Below, piece by piece: positions 9,593 to 17,863 of a stretch of 64,000 bases of DNA. Position numbers and translations under genes: made by a program. Within the stretch, counting starts at the first letter, position 1. Every line of letters starts with the position of its first letter. This stretch comes from Hydrogenimonas urashimensis (lineage in GTDB: Bacteria; Campylobacterota; Campylobacteria; Campylobacterales; Hydrogenimonadaceae), in assembly GCF_016593255.1 (NCBI RefSeq), contig NZ_AP023212.1, positions 1,900,001-1,964,000 of the forward strand, given 5' to 3'. Under the pieces are notes generated by a model, which searched no databases, was not told where the DNA came from, and was given only the letters and a program-made list of their open reading frames with translations.

Positions 9593-11065
9593 CTATTTTC
9601 TTCTGTGCAACTGCACCGCGATAGGAGCCGGTTTTTCCAACACTTTGATTCGTTCACCGGCCAGATGGTTTTCGAAGGGAGTGGCGATTTTGAGGACTTC
9701 GTTTTCATATACGCACGTGACGGTGCCCAGTGTGCGATTTTGATGAATTGCCTGGGCCAGCGAGACGATGTAACTGAGCCAGAAGAGGGTCTGTGCGTCG
9801 GGCAAGAGCTTCCGGTAGGGTTTCGTGAAACTTTCTTTGGGAAGGCGCCGTTTGTTGAAACGGATGAGAGTGGCGATGAGGATCATCTCTTCGTGTGTGA
9901 ATCCGTAATCCAGGTTGTTCAAGATAAAGTAGGCGCTATGCCTGTGGTAGTTGTAGAAGTTGAGACGAATGCCGATTTGGGAGAGTTTTGCCGCAATCTG
10001 CAGATGCCGGCGCAACGAATCGGGCAGACGGTATGGCTTTTTGAGGGTATCGAAGAGGATACCCGCTGTCGAAGCGATTTGCGCAGAAAGTTTCCTATCG
10101 GTGCAGAAGCGATCCTGAAGACTTCGGACACTGGGATTGAAATTGGCCGGGAAAAGGTGATTGCTGTTGCGCAGCAGGTCACTTAGAAAGAGTCCTTCCC
10201 GAACGCCGACCCCGCTGGTGACAACCTCCTTGGCGCCGATATGCTCCAGAACTCTCAAGAAGATGAGTGCACCGGGACGGATTGTGTCGATCCGGTCTTT
10301 TTTGATGCCGTATTTTGAGAGTTTCATTACAGAGGCGTGTGCCACTTTGTCGATGAATTTTCTCTCTTCCGAGAGATCGAAGATGAAGGCGTGGACCAGG
10401 TCCACCGCATGGTGGTTTCGCTGCATGATCGCTTTGGCGATGGCGCGGATGGTTCCCCCGATGCCTACGGCGCTTCTGGCGTAAAAGGATGGGGGGAGTG
10501 CCTCCAGGGCTTCGTCGATAAAGGCAACCGCCTCTTTGATGGGGGCTTTCTTGTCGAAAAAGAGCTCTTTGAGACGAACGGTACCAAGTTTGAGAGAGCA
10601 GGTTTCGACAATTTTACGGTTGCGAATGAGCGCCAGGTCGGTGGAACCGCCGCCGATATCGATGGTTATACCGTCGGTGACCGGCAGCAGGTTGACTGCC
10701 GCGATGCCGCCGAGCCATGCTTCCCTTTCGCCCTCGATCACTTTGATCCTTAGACCCAGTTCCTTTTCGACCGACTTGACGAATTTTCTTCCATTGGGCG
10801 CGTCACGGACGGCAGAGGTTGCGACACAGAGGATTTTTCGGGTTTTGTAACTCTTGGCTATGGAGAGGAATTCTTGCAGAGCCGCTTTGGCTCGGGCCAT
10901 GGCGGGAGGCTGGAGCTCACCGCTCTTTTCGTAGGCTCCTTCGCTGATTCGGACCCGGCTTCGGGTCTCGTTGAGAAGATGGAAGCCGAAACGGCTGGTC
11001 CTCTCGAATACCACCATCCGGGCGGAGTTGGAGCCTATGTCGATGATGGCGGTACGTTTGGCCAT
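9593..11065 (-). CDS. Ppx/GppA exopolyphosphatase family protein
   Basis: A 490-residue member of the ASKHA phosphotransferase fold. Phosphate-loop motifs are intact: DIGSNS at residues 9-14 and IDIGGGSTDL near 137-146. The C-terminal part (about 310-490) is helical, like the HD-type extension of Ppx/GppA. The enzyme releases phosphate from polyphosphate or hydrolyses pppGpp; the two cannot be separated by sequence reading alone. It starts 11 bases after the stop of the ferredoxin gene, so the two are probably co-transcribed, a pairing also common in other Campylobacterota. Confidence 0.92.
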   Translation of the reverse strand: MAKRTAIIDIGSNSARMVVFERTSRFGFHLLNETRSRVRISEGAYEKSGELQPPAMARAKAALQEFLSIAKSYKTRKILCVATSAVRDAPNGRKFVKSVEKELGLRIKVIEGEREAWLGGIAAVNLLPVTDGITIDIGGGSTDLALIRNRKIVETCSLKLGTVRLKELFFDKKAPIKEAVAFIDEALEALPPSFYARSAVGIGGTIRAIAKAIMQRNHHAVDLVHAFIFDLSEERKFIDKVAHASVMKLSKYGIKKDRIDTIRPGALIFLRVLEHIGAKEVVTSGVGVREGLFLSDLLRNSNHLFPANFNPSVRSLQDRFCTDRKLSAQIASTAGILFDTLKKPYRLPDSLRRHLQIAAKLSQIGIRLNFYNYHRHSAYFILNNLDYGFTHEEMILIATLIRFNKRRLPKESFTKPYRKLLPDAQTLFWLSYIVSLAQAIHQNRTLGTVTCVYENEVLKIATPFENHLAGERIKVLEKPAPIAVQLHRRK

Positions 11066-11076
11066 GGTTTACGGAT

Positions 11077-11328
11077 TTATTGTTCTTTCTGCAGATGTTC
11101 GAATTTGAACTTGAGCTCTTCGACACTCTCGACGTTGTCGGGGTCGGGGACGATACAATCAACCGGGCATACAGCGATACAGGCCGGCTCGTCGTAGTGT
11201 CCAACGCACTCGGTACACCGGTCCGGATCAATGATGTAGATGGGATCCCCCTCTTCGATTGCACCGTTGGGGCATTCGTCGCGACATGCGTCGCACGCTA
11301 TACATTCATCGGTAATCATCAATGCCAT
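11077..11328 (-). CDS. 2[4Fe-4S] ferredoxin, YfhL/Allochromatium type
   Basis: An 83-residue electron carrier with cysteines at 9, 12, 15 and 19 (first cluster set) and 38, 41, 50, 54 and 58. The eight-residue insertion between the second and third Cys of the second set, plus the helical C-terminal extension, marks the Allochromatium vinosum/YfhL type. GGAAGG precedes the ATG. The minus-strand leader holds a GGGGC/GCCCC hairpin at about 11347-11365. Likely redox partner unknown; probably co-transcribed with the Ppx/GppA gene. Confidence 0.95.
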   Translation of the reverse strand: MALMITDECIACDACRDECPNGAIEEGDPIYIIDPDRCTECVGHYDEPACIAVCPVDCIVPDPDNVESVEELKFKFEHLQKEQ

Positions 11329-11475
11329 GTAAAACCTTCCTGAAGGGGCTGTTATTATGCCCCGAAATTAATTTCCGAGATTTATAACCTATGTAACCTT
11401 ACCTAGGCCTTAAATAAAAAATATAAGTTCTCATTCGGAAGAGTGCCATTTTCGGGAGAGGGAAAGAGAGTGCTA

Positions 11476-11497
11476 TTTTCCCGGCAATCCGGGAAAA
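11476..11497 (-). terminator. hairpin after the histidine kinase gene
   Basis: A perfect 9-bp stem (TTTTCCCGG with CCGGGAAAA) and a 4-base loop lie just past the kinase stop codon. There is no long T run on the minus strand, so termination efficiency is uncertain. The remaining 130 bases to the ferredoxin gene probably hold its promoter; a TTATAA is present near 11386-11391. Confidence 0.5.
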
Positions 11498-11501
11498 ATT
11501 C

Positions 11502-12821
11502 TTAACCGGCAGGAAGTTCGCATTGGGGCGTAGTCGAAAAGACAAGAGTGGCTACTGTCCCCGTCTTTCCGTCGGTTCTGTTTTTAAGGGAAATTTTGGC
11601 CCCCATGGCATCGGCGGCCGATTTTGCCAGAAAGAGACCCAGACCGGCCCCCGGTGCGTTGCCGACACGTTTGAACGGGGCGAAGAGATCGACACTTTCG
11701 TCGATTCCGGGACCTTCGTCGATCACTTCGAGCCGAATCTTGTTCTCTCCTTCCATCCGTGTACGAAGGAGGATCGATTTTCCTTTGGGAGTGAACTTGA
11801 GCGCGTTTTGCAGAAAGTTCTGAAGAATCTGGTTGAGCAGGGTCGTCTGGATGCAGCCCACAAGCCTTTCGGGCTGGAGATCGAGTTTGAGCTTTTTGTC
11901 TTCCGCATTGGCCAAAAGGACGAAATCTTCGCCTTTGCGCCGTATGAAATCGATCATGTCCACTGTCTGGGGGAGCTCGAAATGGGCACCCTCCTGCCGG
12001 CCTATTTCAAGAATGGAGGTGATCATCTGATTCATCTCCTGGATCGTTTTGTTGGCAAGCTGCAGCGCTTCGATATATTTTTCGGGTTCCCGCTTCTTGA
12101 TGAGGGTGACATCGTTTTTGAGTTTCATGACATTCAGGGGTGTTTTGAGTTCGTGTGCCGCGCCGATAAAGAGCTCTTTTTGATATTTGACGAAGGTTTG
12201 GATACGGTTGATTAGCCGGTTGATCGATTCACCGAGGGGAACGAACTCCTCGGGCAGCACTTTCGTATCGATCGTTGTTAGGAAATTTTCGTTGAGAGTG
12301 GAGAGTTTCCTGGTCAATCGGGTGATCGGCATCAGCAGCATCGCCGAGAGGCCGAAGGCGTAGAGCACGATAAGGATGAGACTGATCAGGTTGATGATGA
12401 CAATGGAACGCAGGATCTTTTTGAGCATGCTCCGGACATTGGTGATCTCTTTGCTCACCAGCAGGTAGGTTTGCGCTTTGAAGTTGTACGGATAGATCAG
12501 GTCGATGTAGTATTTGCCATGCTCTTTGCGTTCGCGCCACTCAAGAGAGCTGTAGAAGTGATGGGGTGCCGGGATCACCTTTGCCGTGATCTGCAGGGCG
12601 TTTTTCAGATTCTTCGCATCGATTTTCTCTCCCTCGGCATAGTCGGGGAAGGTTTGGACGATATAGCGGGCCTGTTTGACGAGCTGCTGGGAGAGTTCGT
12701 CGTAGATGGACTGTTTTATATAGGCATAGAGCATTGTCGAAAAGATGATAAGAAGAATCGAAGATGCGATGATAAGCTGTGTGAGAAACTGGTTGCGGAT
12801 ACTGCGGTTTCTGGCCATCAT
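11502..12821 (-). CDS. sensor histidine kinase
   Basis: A 439-residue inner-membrane histidine kinase. Transmembrane helices at about 15-35 and 139-163 enclose a periplasmic sensor region of roughly 100 residues with no recognised family. A HAMP-like linker precedes the H-box AAHELKTPLN (phospho-acceptor His223). Catalytic N (NALKF), G1 (DEGPGID) and G2 (GAGLGLFLA) boxes are all present. It follows the response regulator gene on the same strand but with 259 bases between them, occupied by a folded element. The stimulus is not evident. AAGG before the ATG supports the start; a second ATG follows directly. Confidence 0.93.
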   Translation of the reverse strand: MMARNRSIRNQFLTQLIIASSILLIIFSTMLYAYIKQSIYDELSQQLVKQARYIVQTFPDYAEGEKIDAKNLKNALQITAKVIPAPHHFYSSLEWRERKEHGKYYIDLIYPYNFKAQTYLLVSKEITNVRSMLKKILRSIVIINLISLILIVLYAFGLSAMLLMPITRLTRKLSTLNENFLTTIDTKVLPEEFVPLGESINRLINRIQTFVKYQKELFIGAAHELKTPLNVMKLKNDVTLIKKREPEKYIEALQLANKTIQEMNQMITSILEIGRQEGAHFELPQTVDMIDFIRRKGEDFVLLANAEDKKLKLDLQPERLVGCIQTTLLNQILQNFLQNALKFTPKGKSILLRTRMEGENKIRLEVIDEGPGIDESVDLFAPFKRVGNAPGAGLGLFLAKSAADAMGAKISLKNRTDGKTGTVATLVFSTTPQCELPAG

Positions 12822-12906
12822 CAGCCTTTTTGTTTTGTATTGTAACGTAAATTCAACGAGGTTTTTGGCATATTAGGTTGACATTTCAGTGTCATGCCAT
12901 TTCGAT

Positions 12907-13017
12907 ATTCAATCGGGTGCATGGCCCATGCTCTGAAAATCTCTCCCGGATTTCCGATTGTCCGGCACTCCGTTGGCAAAACGCAAGCTTTCAAAGACGC
13001 TTGGAACTCGATTGAAT
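12907..13017. other. folded intergenic element between response regulator and kinase genes
   Basis: A 12-bp outer stem (12907-12918 with 13006-13017, one G-T wobble on the plus strand) encloses three hairpins. These are GCATG/CATGC at 12919-12931 (3-base loop), CCGGA/TCCGG at 12946-12965, and CAAGC/GCTTG at 12984-13003. On the plus strand the wobble is a G-U pair; on the minus strand it becomes an A-C mismatch, so a plus-strand RNA fits better. A TTGACA at 12878-12883 and a TGACA/TGTCA inverted repeat (12879-12894) lie just upstream on that strand. It could be a small RNA, an mRNA leader element or a remnant mobile repeat. An 81-codon frame on the minus strand here shows no protein-like features. 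Confidence 0.4.
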
Positions 13018-13080
13018 CATAAAGGTGGAGTATGTGATTGGAATACGCGGCGGCAAGACCGCGCATCGTGGAAAGGGGTG

Positions 13081-13761
13081 TTACTCTTCGTTGTTTTTCT
13101 GCGGATAGCAGAAGCGGTAACCGCGGCGTCGTACCGTTTCGATGGTTTGAATGCCGAGGGGTTTGTCCATCTTCTGACGGATCTGGTTGATTGCCACTTC
13201 AATGACGTTGGGAGTGACCAGCTCGGGCTCTTCCCAGATGGCATCGAGAAGCTGCTCTTTGGAGACGATTTCGTCGCGGTGGCGTGCCAGATGGGTCAGT
13301 ACTTCGAAAGGCTTGCCTTTGAGTTCGATCTCCTTGCCCTTGTAGACGACCTTCTCCTCCTGGGGATTGATGCTCAGATCGTCGATTTCGATGACGTTGC
13401 TGCCTCCGAATCGCAGTCGTGCCTTGATGCGTGCAATAAGAATGTCAAAATCGAAAGGCTTTTTGATATAGTCGTCGGCTCCCGCCTCGAGCGCTTCGAT
13501 TTCACTCTCTTTGTCATCGCGGGCGGAGAGGATGATGACAGCGGTTTTCGGATTGTTCGTCTTGGCTTTTTGGATCAGTTCCAGACCGTTGCCGTCGGGA
13601 AGCATCCAGTCTGCAAGAATGAGATCGTAGTTGCGGATATCGAGATAGTAATCGCCGTCTTTGAAATTTTCTGCCGAATCCGTCTGGTAGTTGAATTCGT
13701 TGAGCCCTTCGGAGAGGGTTTTGTTGACCGTGGTTTCATCTTCTACAATCAGTATACGCAT
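13081..13761 (-). CDS. OmpR-family response regulator
   Basis: A 226-residue two-component regulator. The receiver domain has the acidic pair E8/D9, the phospho-acceptor Asp51 (DWMLPDGNG) and the conserved Lys in IKKPF near 101. A winged-helix DNA-binding domain of the OmpR/PhoB type (about 130-222, ending in ETVRRRGYRF) follows. The ATG at 13761 has AAGGA nine bases upstream; the TTG three codons earlier abuts that sequence and is unlikely. It is the partner of the kinase encoded downstream. Confidence 0.94.
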   Translation of the reverse strand: MRILIVEDETTVNKTLSEGLNEFNYQTDSAENFKDGDYYLDIRNYDLILADWMLPDGNGLELIQKAKTNNPKTAVIILSARDDKESEIEALEAGADDYIKKPFDFDILIARIKARLRFGGSNVIEIDDLSINPQEEKVVYKGKEIELKGKPFEVLTHLARHRDEIVSKEQLLDAIWEEPELVTPNVIEVAINQIRQKMDKPLGIQTIETVRRRGYRFCYPQKNNEE

Positions 13762-13841
13762 AGGTTGCAATCCTTGGGTATGAAATTTAAGCGGGATTAT
13801 AGCATATTTTTAGATTGTTTTAAACTATTTTTCAAAAATTT

Positions 13842-14171
13842 TTAAAGAAAGCTGCGAAAATCTTCGACGCAGACGCGACAGTTGGGAAGGATATCGGGTT
13901 TGCAGATTGTAATTTTTATTGTTTCGATTTTTGGAAAATTTTTTTTCAAAGTGGAAAAAAGTGTCTCCAGCGCCTCTTCAATCAGATGAAAAGCACCCTC
14001 TTGCATCACCTTTTCGATGTGCTTCGCCACCTTCGCGTAATCGATAAAACTCTCCGGTGTATAGGAGTAGTCTATCGTCGCATCCACCAGAATGCGCTGG
14101 GGCGTTGTCCGTTCATGGGCCAGGATGCCCAGGACCGCTTCGAAAGAGAGCGATTCGATCCGGATTCTCAT
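13842..14171 (-). CDS. folB: dihydroneopterin aldolase
   Basis: A 109-residue FolB-type protein for folate synthesis (dihydroneopterin to 6-hydroxymethyl-dihydropterin and glycolaldehyde). It starts MRIRIESLSFEAVLGILAHE with the early conserved Glu/His segment and carries the conserved HLIEEALE stretch in the middle, with a conserved KP motif near the end. The ATG overlaps the plsY stop (ATGA), so translation is coupled. The open frame continues upstream through plsY but that extension is an out-of-frame shadow. Length is near the family norm (about 115-120). Confidence 0.88.
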   Translation of the reverse strand: MRIRIESLSFEAVLGILAHERTTPQRILVDATIDYSYTPESFIDYAKVAKHIEKVMQEGAFHLIEEALETLFSTLKKNFPKIETIKITICKPDILPNCRVCVEDFRSFL

Positions 14172-14794
14172 GCGACCCGTTTCTCCTCGCCGCGTATCAG
14201 GCGGACAATGTTGGGAATATGTTTGTAGACGACGATGATCGCGATGATCCAGATTGGCGCGTGGGAGTGGATGTTCGGTACATCCGGATAGAGGATGTAG
14301 CTGGCGATGATAAAAGTGACAAGAGCCCCCAGGGAGGCGAGGGAGGAGATGCGGACGGTTTTCCCAAGCAGAAACCAGACCACCAGGGCGATCGCCGTGA
14401 CCATCGGCATCATGAAGGCGAGAACACCGACACCGGTGGCGATGCCTTTGCCCCCTTCGAACATGAGATAGGGACTGAAGCAGTGGCCGGCGACGGCGAG
14501 AACCGCGATGGCCCAAAGAGTGGCATCGGGCATGCCTGCCACTTTGGCGACAAGCAGAACGAGAACACCTTTGAGCGCATCGAGCACCACTGTGGCGATG
14601 GCTAGTTTCCTGGCCAGTTTCGGATCGCGCTCCTTGACGACGCGCAGCACGTTCGTGGCACCGATGCTCTGGCTGCCGGCACTTTTGATATCGACACCCG
14701 CGAAAAGTTTCGCGAGAATGAGACCGAAAGGGATGCCGCCGATCAGATAAGCGGCAAGATAGAAAATGATATTGGGATTGGTCAAAAATTCCAT
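14168..14794 (-). CDS. plsY: glycerol-3-phosphate acyltransferase PlsY
   Basis: A 208-residue inner-membrane enzyme that transfers an acyl group from acyl phosphate to glycerol-3-phosphate, the first step of phospholipid synthesis. Five or so hydrophobic helices are present. The family signatures are GGIPFG (about 19-24), the SxNxGATN-type segment seen here as SIGATNVLR, and FEGGKGIATGVG in the second cytoplasmic loop. It is co-translated with folB (4-base overlap). Confidence 0.96.
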   Translation of the reverse strand: MEFLTNPNIIFYLAAYLIGGIPFGLILAKLFAGVDIKSAGSQSIGATNVLRVVKERDPKLARKLAIATVVLDALKGVLVLLVAKVAGMPDATLWAIAVLAVAGHCFSPYLMFEGGKGIATGVGVLAFMMPMVTAIALVVWFLLGKTVRISSLASLGALVTFIIASYILYPDVPNIHSHAPIWIIAIIVVYKHIPNIVRLIRGEEKRVA

Positions 14795-14813
14795 GCGTAT
14801 CGACTCTTTATGG

Positions 14814-14819
14814 TAAAAT
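14814..14819 (+). promoter_or_regulatory. candidate -10 of nadA-nadC
   Basis: TAAAAT in the context TGGTAAAATT lies in the divergent gap between plsY and nadA, giving a leader of about 45 bases before the TTG start at 14870. AAGGA at about 14858-14862 is the ribosome binding site that decides that TTG start. Confidence 0.5.
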
Positions 14820-14869
14820 TATCGCCAATTATATGAAAATTATCGTTAGTTCGCTATTAAGGATCTTTT

Positions 14870-15862
14870 TTGGAACAACAGAAACTGAAAGAGAATATAC
14901 AGAAACTGAAAGAGAAGTTGCCGGTTACCATCGTCGCCCACTACTATCAGCGCGACGAAGTGTTCGAACTGGCCGACATCACCGGCGACAGCCTGGAGCT
15001 GGCACGCCGCTGCAAAGCCGACGACAACGAGTGGGTGCTTTTCTGCGGCGTGGGGTTCATGGGCCAGAGCGTCAAGGTGATCGCCCCCGAAAAGCGGGTC
15101 GCCATGCCCAAGATCGCCTGTTGCGCCATGGCGCGGATGATCGACCAGAAGTGTTACGACGATTCGGTCCGGTTTCTGGAGGAACACGGCATCAAAGAGA
15201 CGGATGTGCTGCCTATCACCTACATCAACTCCAGCGCCGAAGTCAAGGCGAGCGTGGGCAAGATGGGCGGGATGGTCTGCACCAGCTCCAACGCCTACAA
15301 GATTATCGAGCAAGGACTTGAGAGTGGCAAGAAGATCCTCTTCGTCCCCGACCGCTGCCTGGGACAGAACGTGGCCAACATGATGGGGCTTAGATCCTGC
15401 GTCATCGGTGATGGCACCGACCCCAACGAAGCCGACATCATCTGCTACAACGGTTTTTGCTCGGTGCACCAGCTCTTCACCGTCGACGACGTGCGCTTCT
15501 ACCGAAAGAAGTATCCGGGCATCAAGATCGCCGTCCACCCCGAATGCGACCCTTCCGTGGTGGCCGAGAGCGATTTCTGCGGCTCCACGAGCCAGCTCAT
15601 CAAGTATGTAGGCGAGCTGCCCGAAGAGCAGAAGGTGGCGGTGGGAACCGAATACAACCTGGTGCACCGCATGCGGGAGAAAAACACGTATGTCCTCTCT
15701 TCCACAAAGCCCGAGTGCCCCACGATGAACGAAACGACCCTGGAGGATGTCTACACGACCCTCAAAGCGATCGAAAAAGGGGCGGTGCCCACCGAAATCG
15801 ACGTCGATCCCGAAACCCGTGAGTGGGCCAAAGTGGCGCTGGAGAGGATGCTGGCGCTATGA
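14870..15862 (+). CDS. nadA: quinolinate synthase
   Basis: A 330-residue [4Fe-4S] enzyme condensing iminoaspartate with dihydroxyacetone phosphate to quinolinate in NAD synthesis. Recognisable segments are IVAHYYQRDEV near the N-terminus, the CVGFMG-like FCGVGFM, MVCTSSNA, HPECDP and the C-terminal ECPTMNET with a cluster-ligand Cys. It starts with TTG at 14870, with AAGGA upstream. Its stop overlaps the nadC ATG (ATGA), so the two steps of the pathway are co-translated. Confidence 0.97.
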   Translation: MEQQKLKENIQKLKEKLPVTIVAHYYQRDEVFELADITGDSLELARRCKADDNEWVLFCGVGFMGQSVKVIAPEKRVAMPKIACCAMARMIDQKCYDDSVRFLEEHGIKETDVLPITYINSSAEVKASVGKMGGMVCTSSNAYKIIEQGLESGKKILFVPDRCLGQNVANMMGLRSCVIGDGTDPNEADIICYNGFCSVHQLFTVDDVRFYRKKYPGIKIAVHPECDPSVVAESDFCGSTSQLIKYVGELPEEQKVAVGTEYNLVHRMREKNTYVLSSTKPECPTMNETTLEDVYTTLKAIEKGAVPTEIDVDPETREWAKVALERMLAL

Positions 15863-16680
15863 TCATCCAGGAGTTCGTCAAGGAGGTGCTCCTCGAAGAT
15901 ATCGGCCGGGGGGATCTTTTCGGCCGGGTGGCGCCCCGCAAAGAGGCGACGGCGCAGATCATTGCCAAGAGTGAGGGGATCGTCGCGGGACAGCCCTACC
16001 TGGAGGCGCTGGCGGAGTTTTGCAACCTGCGGCTCTACTGGTTCAGGCGGGACGGCGAGCCTTTCGAAAAAGGGGAGGTGCTGCTCAAGATCGAAGGGGA
16101 CGCCGCGGACCTGTTGGCGGCGGAGCGCACCCTGCTTAACATGCTGCTGCACGCCAGCTCCATCGCCACCCAGGTTCGGCCCTACGTCAAGGCGCTGGAG
16201 GGGACCGGCGTGCTTCTTCTGGATACGCGCAAAACCCGCCCCATGCTGCGCAATTTCGAAAAGTACGCCGTGCGGGTCGGGGGCGCCGTCAACCACCGGA
16301 TGGGGCTTGATGATGCGTTGATGCTCAAAGATACCCATTTGAGCCTCATTGACGATCTGGAGGCTTTCATCGACAAAGCGCGGAAAAAGATTCCCTTCAC
16401 GACCAAGATCGAGATCGAGTGCGAAACGGTGGAGATGGCCGCCAAGGCGATGGATGTGGGCGCCGATATCGTCATGTGCGACAACATGGCCCCCGAACAG
16501 ATTCGTCAGGTGGTGCTCTACCGCAACGAGAACTACCCCGGCGTGCTGCTGGAAGCCAGTGGCAACGTGACGATCGAGAATATCCGCCAAATCGCCGAAA
16601 CCGGCGTGGACGCCATCAGCTCCGGCGCCATCATCCACCAGTCGCACTGGATCGACCTTTCGATGAAGATCGTGACATGA
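15859..16680 (+). CDS. nadC: nicotinate-nucleotide pyrophosphorylase (carboxylating)
   Basis: A 273-residue quinolinate phosphoribosyltransferase, converting quinolinate and PRPP to nicotinate mononucleotide. Conserved segments are LLEDIGRGD near residue 10, the DTRKT-P loop seen as LLDTRKTRP, NHRMGLDDALMLKD and the C-terminal SSGAIIHQ. The ATG at 15859 overlaps the nadA stop; the open frame extends 12 codons upstream into nadA but that extension lies in coding sequence of another frame. Confidence 0.97.
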   Translation: MIIQEFVKEVLLEDIGRGDLFGRVAPRKEATAQIIAKSEGIVAGQPYLEALAEFCNLRLYWFRRDGEPFEKGEVLLKIEGDAADLLAAERTLLNMLLHASSIATQVRPYVKALEGTGVLLLDTRKTRPMLRNFEKYAVRVGGAVNHRMGLDDALMLKDTHLSLIDDLEAFIDKARKKIPFTTKIEIECETVEMAAKAMDVGADIVMCDNMAPEQIRQVVLYRNENYPGVLLEASGNVTIENIRQIAETGVDAISSGAIIHQSHWIDLSMKIVT

Positions 16681-16687
16681 AAAAAGA

Positions 16688-16783
16688 GGGAAGTAAAAAG
16701 TGGGAAGTGGGAAGCTGATATGAAAAGCGTCTCCCTCACCACTCTTCATTTACTACTCACTACCAACTACCCGCTACCCAACA
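16688..16783. repeat. intergenic 7-bp-periodic degenerate repeats
   Basis: The first block reads as four consecutive heptamers of the type GGGAAGT at 16688-16715. The second shows CTAC recurring at exactly 7-base intervals (16753, 16760, 16767, 16774) up to the flhB start. The two blocks have opposite purine/pyrimidine polarity. No ribosome binding site is evident before flhB. Confidence 0.65.
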
Positions 16784-17839
16784 ATGGCTGACGATTTAGA
16801 GAAGACCGAAGAACCGACCCCCAAGAAGATCGAGGAGGCCAAGAAAGAGGGGAATGTTCCCAAAAGCATGGATACCTCGGGCTTCGTCACGCTCCTGGTC
16901 GCAGTGGTCGCTTTCGCGGCACTGACCGGCTGGATTTTCGATCGGCTCGAGACACTCTATCGGTATTATGTCAATTTTGTCGGAGTCGAGCTTACGCCCA
17001 GAGTGCTGGTTGATATCACGATCTATTCGGTGATCCAGATTTTTGTGATGGTTTTGCCCCTTGCGCTGCCGGTGGCGATCGCGGGGATGCTGGGCGCCTG
17101 GGCGCAGTTTGGTTTCATTTTCACGACCAAGCCGCTGGTGCCCGATCTGACGAAGATCGATCCCATCAAGGGAGCCAAGAACCTCTTCTCCCTGAAGAAA
17201 CTGATCGAAGGATTCAAAATAACCGTCAAGGTCGCCGCGGTTTTCGCGGTTGCCTTCAGTGTCTTTCTAGGATTCATCAAAGAACTCGTTTCGGTTTCGC
17301 GGGCACCGCTTCCGGAGCAGATTACGTGGCTTTCCGAGAGGGCGATCATCCTGGCGGCCGTCATGCTTGTCCTGCTGCTCGTCCTGGCGCTTGTCGATCT
17401 TCTTTTTGTGAGGTACAACTATTTCAAAGGGCTTCGCATGTCCAAACAGGAGATCAAAGACGAGATGAAGCAGATGGAGGGAAATCCCGAAATCAAGGCG
17501 AAAATCCGGCAGATTCAAATGGAGATGGCGAGGCGGAGAATGCTGGCGGAGGTTCCGAGTGCTGATGTGGTCATCACCAACCCCACCCATTACGCCGTGG
17601 CCCTGCAGTACCGTCAGGAAGAGGGACACGCACCGAAAGTGGTGGCCAAGGGGGCCGACCTGATCGCCCTGAGAATCAAAGAAATCGCAAGAGAGCACCA
17701 TATTCAGATTGTCGAAAACCCGCCCCTGGCCCGGGAACTTTACCGAAGCGTCGAAATAGACGAGGAGATTCCGGAGCGGTTCTATCAGGCGGTGGCCGAA
17801 GTATTGGCATTCGTTTACAGATCCAAAAGCGCTATGTGA
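16784..17839 (+). CDS. flhB: flagellar type III export apparatus protein FlhB
   Basis: A 351-residue membrane protein of the flagellar export gate and substrate-specificity switch. Four transmembrane helices lie at about 31-52, 83-112, 146-166 and 185-208. A cytoplasmic domain follows with the autocleavage motif NPTH at 266-269, so the rod-to-filament switch is intact. It stands apart from the flagellar cluster at 34922-40121. The start ATG follows a 7-bp repeat tract rather than a visible Shine-Dalgarno sequence. Confidence 0.96.
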   Translation: MADDLEKTEEPTPKKIEEAKKEGNVPKSMDTSGFVTLLVAVVAFAALTGWIFDRLETLYRYYVNFVGVELTPRVLVDITIYSVIQIFVMVLPLALPVAIAGMLGAWAQFGFIFTTKPLVPDLTKIDPIKGAKNLFSLKKLIEGFKITVKVAAVFAVAFSVFLGFIKELVSVSRAPLPEQITWLSERAIILAAVMLVLLLVLALVDLLFVRYNYFKGLRMSKQEIKDEMKQMEGNPEIKAKIRQIQMEMARRRMLAEVPSADVVITNPTHYAVALQYRQEEGHAPKVVAKGADLIALRIKEIAREHHIQIVENPPLARELYRSVEIDEEIPERFYQAVAEVLAFVYRSKSAM

Positions 17840-17851
17840 GGTTGGTTTCGA

Positions 17852-17857
17852 TAAAAT
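17852..17857 (+). promoter_or_regulatory. candidate -10 immediately upstream of the DHH gene
   Basis: TAAAAT in the context CGATAAAATCG ends only six bases before the ATG at 17864. If used, transcription would begin at or within one or two bases of the start codon and yield a leaderless message. No Shine-Dalgarno sequence is present, which agrees with this. Confidence 0.4.
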
Positions 17858-17863
17858 CGCGCC

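Noticed and set aside
12907-13017. Reading the folded element as a tRNA or selC-like gene
   Set aside because: It has a closing stem and three arms, but the closing stem is 12 bp, there is no GTTCRANTC T-loop, no anticodon arm of correct geometry and no CCA end.
12907-13017. Reading the folded element as a hammerhead ribozyme
   Set aside because: A CUGA is present at the junction, but the CUGANGA core and the matching GAAA strand are not.
12821-13066. 81-codon minus-strand frame between the two-component genes
   Set aside because: No ribosome binding site, no protein-like pattern, and it coincides with the folded element, whose inverted repeats explain the sequence better.
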